Source of the DNA: Costus lasius
Lineage: Eukaryota; Streptophyta; Magnoliopsida; Zingiberales; Costaceae
Assembly (NCBI GenBank): GCA_027563935.2
Contig: CM050447.1
Coordinates: 10,880,501 to 10,944,500, forward strand
Reading direction: 5' to 3'
Length of the DNA: 64,000 bases
Under the pieces are notes generated by a model that was not told the origin of the DNA, searched no databases, and saw only the letters and a program-made list of their open reading frames with translations. The translations under genes were made by a program, and so were the position numbers. This document shows, one piece after another, positions 57,731 through 64,000 of the stretch. Position 1 is the stretch's first letter, and each line of letters opens with the position of its first letter.

Positions 57731-60614
57731 TTTTAAACTTGACGGAAGCCAGAACAGTTTAATAGAATTTTCAGAGTTTGATTGACAAGAAGTCTCGTAT
57801 TGTCATCAATTCGGTTCCAGAGTTAATTTATGAGGCTTTTTTTTAAAGCATGTATATTAAATAACCTTATTTTTGTTTGGGAAATAAAATCAATTTGTTA
57901 TTCGAACAATAAAAAAAAAAATCTTAATTAGATTCCCAGGAGTTGAATGATTTCAGTCATTTGTGTGAACTTTAAGCTCTCTAACCCTTATCAATGAAGC
58001 TCTTCTCAGTCTTAGATTGGTAGAAGATTTACTCGTCTTGTAAATAATTTAGAGATTGTATATGTATATCATTTCATCATTATTTGATTTTGCCACACTA
58101 TAAGACGAGCCCTATGAGAGTATGGAACTCAAATGGCAGGTTGATGAACTATACATAAAGAATTCATCTAGGAGAGTCTTAATCCATTTAATGGCTACAG
58201 GAATCTCATCTGTTACAAATCCTAAAAATATAACAATATTTTATTGATAACAGAAAGCACTTTTTTCATGTTCAAAAATATTCAACAGAGCGTAACTCAT
58301 AGTTTGGCAACTATAATAAACAAAATACATGTTTGTCATGGAAGTTGCTTTAAACCAAGAAATCATTTTATTTACTCGTATGAATTAATCTATTTAATTA
58401 GATGAATATTGTGTTCTTAGGTAGTCTCTATATGTATTTTTAGGAATAATTTTATGTTTACATGATATAATGTACTTCTAAGAAACTTCTTAGAAAATTG
58501 ATATTATAATAATTTATAGTTCTTTGTCCCAAATCTTCATTGATAACTTTAATTTGTCTTAAAGTTATCAAATTGTGCTAATATCATCCACAAAGTGACA
58601 TTAACTATGGGAATGGATGACTGAATCCAGGCCCTTTAATATTTTTTTCATATATATACTTAAATATTCATCAAAATTATATAGTCTAATGTCATTTAAA
58701 AATATCAAAGATACACTGTCAATTAAACAACATTTTTGAAATACAATGGGCTTAACCTTGATGCACAGTATTTTCTCGACCAGTGGAATAGGTCTTTTGC
58801 TTAGGGAGAATGTTTAACATTTCCTTTTGAAAATACAAAAGGAACATGATTGAAATTTGAACAATATAAATTCCCATGCCCATATTAATATGCCATTTCG
58901 ATAGAATGCAAGAGTTTATGATACCTAGCTTTAGATAGGTTCATTGGCAATGGTAGTGTCTCATGTGGTTCTCGTTGAGCTGTAGTATACTGGATTATAA
59001 TATATTGTTTCCAATAATTAAGCATTTATATACAATTCATTTGTTTAATCAATAATATAGTTCATTCTATAACTCTTGCTACTTTTAAAGCATTAAAATA
59101 TTTATTTCTAGGGCTTAGGTTAATTAGAACTATGCATTTAGGAGTAGCTAATGTCTTAATGGTAATCGCATTATTTCCTGTTGACACATAATATCATATC
59201 TAATGATGAACGATACATTTACTCTATAAAATTCTATGATGTAATTGGACACTTCTTATTATCATAATACTATCGTTATAATAACTTGCAATATGAACTA
59301 ATATAGAAAGCAACATATTTTACTAAAAATTTAACCACGTATGATGAATAATGAGCAAACCTAACATCTAACTATTTAGACTTCAAACTCTCTTAAGTTG
59401 GAGTTAGTGTGCGACTCTTAGACTTGTGGTGTTCATAACTTAACTGTGCATATTAGATTTGAGAACAATTTGATACATAGTGGTGCGAAGCAAGTTAGAG
59501 CTTCAATTTAATAAATTCAACCTAGTGATATCATTCCTGCTCATAATGCATTCAAGGCTTAGAATATTGAGCAATTAAATGCATTAAGTGGGAAAAGTTG
59601 CAAGTCGCCGTTGGGCATAATTTTGAACTAATGATGATGGTTGTCATGTTCAAATGTGGATAATTAGGTGGTTCATTCAACCCTTTGTTCTCTATATAAA
59701 TGACCCTTGGGCCTAGCCTAGCCTAGTGGCAAAGGGGTCACATTGAGTGATGAGATTGTGTGAAGTGATGGAGTAGTCATTGGACCTGTAGCAAGGTGTT
59801 TGATGCTTTGTTTGAATAAAGTAGAGCAGTGATTATGGAGTGTGTAACTGTAATATGACTATTGAATATTTTATGGTGAGACAAGTGTGTGATTCTTTCT
59901 CACTTTGAATTTTTTTAATTCTTCCTCGTAGAGTTGATTTAGAGCTTTCTAGCCACTTGATCAATGTTCGTTGTGTTGTATTTTTAATGTAAACACAATG
60001 TTCTAGGACTACACAAGGATTGAAGCATTCTTTTTATACTGGTGAAACCTTGTCAAGTTATAGGCTAATAAATGCAGCCGTTAAGCATTAAGCATTAAAT
60101 ATCATACTTGATAACTTGGTTAGACTCCCATTAGAGTGATTCTATGGTTTATTAAATGGCTGTCTTGAAGCACTGATGATCATAGTGGCAAATATGAAGA
60201 TATAGATGGAGAGAGAACTAGCACTGACTTTTTCCCTGGAGTCAAGTGCCAATGTGCTATAAAGAAGGCTCTACTTATGTGGGTGCATGTACAAGTAGAA
60301 ATTACTTGTGGTATAAAGAAGACTCTATTTTTTTCTCTCAATAGATGTTGGATATTAGCAACATAATACAAAACGACAAGTTGTTCAATTTCTTATCAAG
60401 AATGCAAGCTTGGGCGCAAGTGGAGTTCCATGCTTGTGCCTATCAAGGTTAAAGGCTCAATTCAGACTAGTGTACTGCTCTTGTCTCAATACTGAGCTAT
60501 AAAAGTAAAGCTGTACTGATAATGTGCTACAGTATCATACCATGATAGGCACGTACCACTCATATCGACTGATACACACTGGTATTTTGGTGCCTGTATA
60601 ATCTAAACATTTAA
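57731..60614. other. 3' flank of the synthetase and duplicated spacer
   Basis: AATAAA strings at 57883 and 57906, about 150-180 bp after the stop codon, may serve as poly(A) signals. Beyond 58307 the sequence equals 16736-19041 and shows no gene. Confidence 0.45.
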
Positions 60615-60975
60615 TGTTGCAGTGGGGTGGTTGTGGTAGATGTGTAGGTTGACTATTGGGGGAAGAAATTGTGACCATGCCTTTGTCCCTAAAGCACAAG
60701 TCCTATGTGTAGGAGAGAGCCAAATACCATGTTGTTCAAGTGAGAAAGTCTTGTTGGGGATCTTGAAGGTAACGAGTTTTGTAGAAGTTTCCAGGAAAAA
60801 GTCAGCCGACTTTCCAATGTAGTTGACATTTAGTAGATGTTTCTAGGATTTGTAAATCGACTTTCAATGTCAGTGGAGACGTCAAGGACCATGAGTCCTC
60901 TTGTAACAACATACTACAACGAAATAAAGCTTCGAAGTTTCCTTCCACTGCTTCCTTCTGCCGCCACCTGATTCA
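60615..60975 (+). repeat. Putative Ty1/copia 5' LTR (right copy)
   Basis: Same sequence as 19042-19402, followed by the same altered tRNA-Met primer-binding site (TATCAGAGCC at 60979). Confidence 0.55.
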
Positions 60976-60996
60976 CTGTATCAGAGCCAATTTTTA

Positions 60997-62425
60997 ATGG
61001 CCAGTATAAGTGGATCCATATAGTCTAATTCTTATGGTTTTTAGAGTTTAGTCATAATTTTTATAGGAGAAAATTATGACTTCCAGAAAATCAAGATGAG
61101 GGCCATTCTCCATTCACAAGGATTATGGTCCACTGTAATGGAAGGCTATGAAGCATGTGAAGATGAAAGCCGTCTGTCTATGGAGGAAAAAGAAAAATTA
61201 GAAATAAAGCGCATGAAGGATGCCCGTGCGCTGTGTATTATACAGTAAGCTGTGGCTGAAAATATTTTTCCGAGGATTATGGCGGCAGAAACATCCAAGA
61301 CGCACGAGAGATTTTACAACAAGAATTTGAAGGAGATAGCAAGGTACGTAGTATTTAACTTTAATCTTTTAGAAGAGAATTAGAAATGTTAAAAATGAAA
61401 GAAGGAGATCAAATGAAGGACTTTTTTGGTAAAATAATGAAAATAGCTAATTATATATTTTTGATCAGAGAATAGTAGAAAAAATTCTAATTAGTCTTCC
61501 AAAAAATATGATTATATTGTTGCTGCTATAGAAGAATCCAAAGATATTTCAAAATTATTCGTACATGAATTAATGGGTTCCGTATTATCTCATGAGCAAT
61601 GAAAATTAAAGCATTCGGATTCATCTGTAGAAAATGCTTTCTAGTTCAAATTAAGTTTCAGACCTCAAGATAATAAGAGCAATGGAGAAAGCTCTCAAAA
61701 GAATGATATCAAAGGGAGGAGGTCTAGCATCAAGTAGCAAATATGGAGAAAGGAACTTTACTAGAGGTATAAATTTTTCCTCAAAAGCTCCACGTTCTAT
61801 TTGCAAAAAGAATAATCATTCTAGTAGTAATCCTTGGTGGAAAGGAAAGCCCCAATGCAATGTCTACAAGAAATTTGGTCATAATATACATAATTGCAAA
61901 TATAAGAATAATCAGGCAAATTTTAGTAGTAACGAAGAAGATAAATTATTCTATGCATGCTCTTCAATTTCTAATGAGGATAGTAATATTTGGTATTTAG
62001 ATAGTGGTTGTAGTAATCATATGTTGGGAAATCAAAATATTTTTCAAAATTTTGATACTACAACCAAGTCTAAATTTTGTATGGAAAATGAGGCAATAAC
62101 CGAAGTAAAAGGTAAAGGTACCATAGCTGTTCAAACTCAGAAAGGAGTAAAATATATTAAAGATGTTTTATTGGTACCTGATTTAACTCAAAATCTATTA
62201 AGTGTTCGACAATTAGTCAAACATGGATATAGTGTTTGCTCAATATGTGATAATAAACATCAGTTGATTACCAAAATATATATGGAGGGAAATAAAAATT
62301 TTTCTTTGAAACTCCAGATACCTCCTCATCTTGCCATGAGAACAGAGGCTTCGGTAGAAGATTCTTGGCTATGGCATAAAAGCTATTGTCATTTAAATTT
62401 TAGAGACCTGAAAGTATTAAAATAA
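60997..62425 (+). pseudogene. Ty1/copia gag-protease fragment, decayed (right copy)
   Basis: Near-identical to 19424-20852: broken gag start, then a 247-codon frame from 61682 with the altered zinc knuckle (Tyr for Cys) and the protease site WYLDSGCSNHML. Near the end it keeps LWHKSYCHLNFRDL, closer to the copia pre-integrase motif than the left copy, which reads LCHKMYCHLNF. The ancestral form is therefore better kept here. Confidence 0.9.
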
Positions 62426-62476
62426 AAAGAACTAGTATATGGTATTTCAGATATTTCTGAGGTTATTGATACCTCC

Positions 62477-63658
62477 TCATCTCGTAAGATATTTTACTTA
62501 TATTGACATCTAGATTGCTTGGCCTGCCCAAATTTAGATCACCCTCATTGAAAAAATTAGCTACGCCGTTATCATCCCCTTTTGAGAGTTCACAACATTC
62601 AGTACTCACCATATCTATAGTTGGAAAAACCTTATCAACAATAAGAGTATACTCAATTACTTCTTATTTGCTGACCTGCTTCTGTTTGCCATCAAATTTC
62701 TTCTCTTCATAGTAGCTTTTATCAAGGACCGTAGTTGTAGAAAATTTACTAAATCTTTGTATCATCTCTTTTGTTTCAACCCTTCCTAGAAAAGATTGAG
62801 AATTTGTCATTTTAATCCTCGAAACCAATCGCCTGCTTGCCCCTCCATACGAACAAATACTATAGGAATTTTATAGTCGTTTGGCGTGCCTTTAATGTCA
62901 AAATAATATTCAGCTTGTGCAATCTATCTTACTGGATCAGTTCCTTCAAATCTTTGTAATTCCACGTGGTTATGAATCCATCATCTATCCTTTTTGTTAT
63001 TTTGGCTCTGTAATATAGTCTTCAGGACCTCGCTCGAGGTTGGGTAAGTCTGCCCATTGATAATTATATCCGCACCCTCCCGCATTTTCTTCTCCCTAAC
63101 CAAATCTCTCAGCATCATTTTCATCTCATCTAAAATGTCAAGACGACGGTTCATCTCCACGTAACGTTGAGCAATCTCACTTCTCGTCATCTTCTTACAA
63201 GTTTTTTTTTTCTACAATAATTCGCTACAATAATAGTAACATTGCATATCTTTTTTTTTTACTCTCTTTCAAATCACCAATCTCTCTATTTTTTCTTTTC
63301 AATCTCTCTAGTTTTTTTTTCATCCCTAATCTATATATGCTGCGTGTGCACCGTATGTCCTTCCTCTTCCTCCCCTAGGTTGCTGCAATGTCACTGCTAT
63401 AGTACCGCCGCACAATAACTTTGCTACAGCACTGCCGCACAGTAACTTGCTATAATACTTTGCTACAGTAACTTTAGCTGCATAGTCGTTGCTATAGTAT
63501 TTTGTAACAGTAACAACAATTTTTTTCTCTATATTTTCTTTTTTTTACCACCCGTATTGGACGTTCGCCTCCTCCTTAGGGTTTTTTTGCGGCATGATGA
63601 ACGATAATAGATCCACCATTCAGATCTACTATCGACAATGGAATTTTTTCTGCGTTTA
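62477..63658 (-). mobile_element. Internal fragment of the small LTR element, no LTRs (right copy)
   Basis: Equivalent of 20904-22080, with the gag frame at 63190-62981 on minus. Same abrupt ends next to the copia fragment and to the LTR-like DNA that continues to the window edge. Confidence 0.88.
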
Positions 63659-64000
63659 TGGCCATACCCAGGTGAAAGCCTGATTTAGTCATGACCATGA
63701 GATTGGGTGAAAACAAAGTGGTGACACACTTTGTCCAATCGGATATCAGTTTGGCAAAGAGACTGTAATGCATCGGTATCTTGTTGCGATGATGGGGATG
63801 TCGATGTTGATATCTATTCCGAAGACTTGGGTAGTAGTGATGCACTGCTAGGTGCCACTCACTGCTTGTGATGACTTAAGTTCATCACTGCCAACGTCGG
63901 AGGAACCTACAGGGTCGCATAACTTGAAACTCGGGTTCTCGTATTGATTGAGCAGCCTAATGATCGAGTTATTGGATAACTCTGATCTATTTGGGATAAT

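Overview
The window is nuclear DNA of a flowering plant. Every recognisable host gene is split by GT-AG introns. The genes are plant-type: organellar lysyl-tRNA synthetase, a plasmodesmal callose-binding protein, and DNA primase large subunit. The spacers are full of LTR retrotransposons, MITEs and a LINE remnant. The GC-rich first exon of the callose-binding gene and AT-rich introns fit a monocot, but I cannot name the species. All exon models below were read by eye from reading frames and splice sites.

Layout. (1) 1-6407, minus strand: most of the gene for DNA primase large subunit (PRIM2), whose 3' end lies off the left edge. A perfect E2F-type site lies just upstream of its start codon. 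(2) 7467-11444: copy of the last two exons of the lysyl-tRNA synthetase gene with its last intron, which carries a small gag-bearing LTR element. (3) 11445-16735: a 5.3-kb block missing from the second copy of this region, with a hAT-type MITE and a possible two-exon gene for a 62-residue peptide. (4) 16736-22423: duplicated sequence with a decayed Ty1/copia LTR-gag-protease piece joined to a reversed internal fragment of the small LTR element. (5) 22265-23480: probable solo or truncated LTR. (6) 24094-27948: complete LTR element with 1.55-1.58-kb GC-rich LTRs, a 724-bp non-coding interior, PBS, PPT and a 5-bp target duplication. (7) 27954-31009: degraded repeats, including two hairpins with the same loop and different stems. 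(8) 31010-34352, minus: callose-binding X8 protein with a predicted GPI anchor. (9) 35054-57730, plus: complete 14-exon lysyl-tRNA synthetase gene (OVA5-like, 590 residues), with introns loaded with insertions and a tandem duplication covering most of exon 7. (10) 54337-64000: second copy of blocks 2 and 4, fused without block 3 and running off the right edge.

The dominant feature is a recent segmental duplication in direct orientation, about 42-47 kb apart. Both coding exons of the synthetase are identical in the two copies. The left copy has exons 13 and 14 only and cannot encode a synthetase. The right copy belongs to the complete gene. A haplotype-collapse or misjoin error in the assembly could look the same and needs excluding.

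The three host genes have no operon-like relationship. The callose-binding gene and the synthetase are divergently transcribed from a shared spacer of about 0.7 kb. I saw no tRNA or rRNA genes, no CRISPR and no bacterial-type system.
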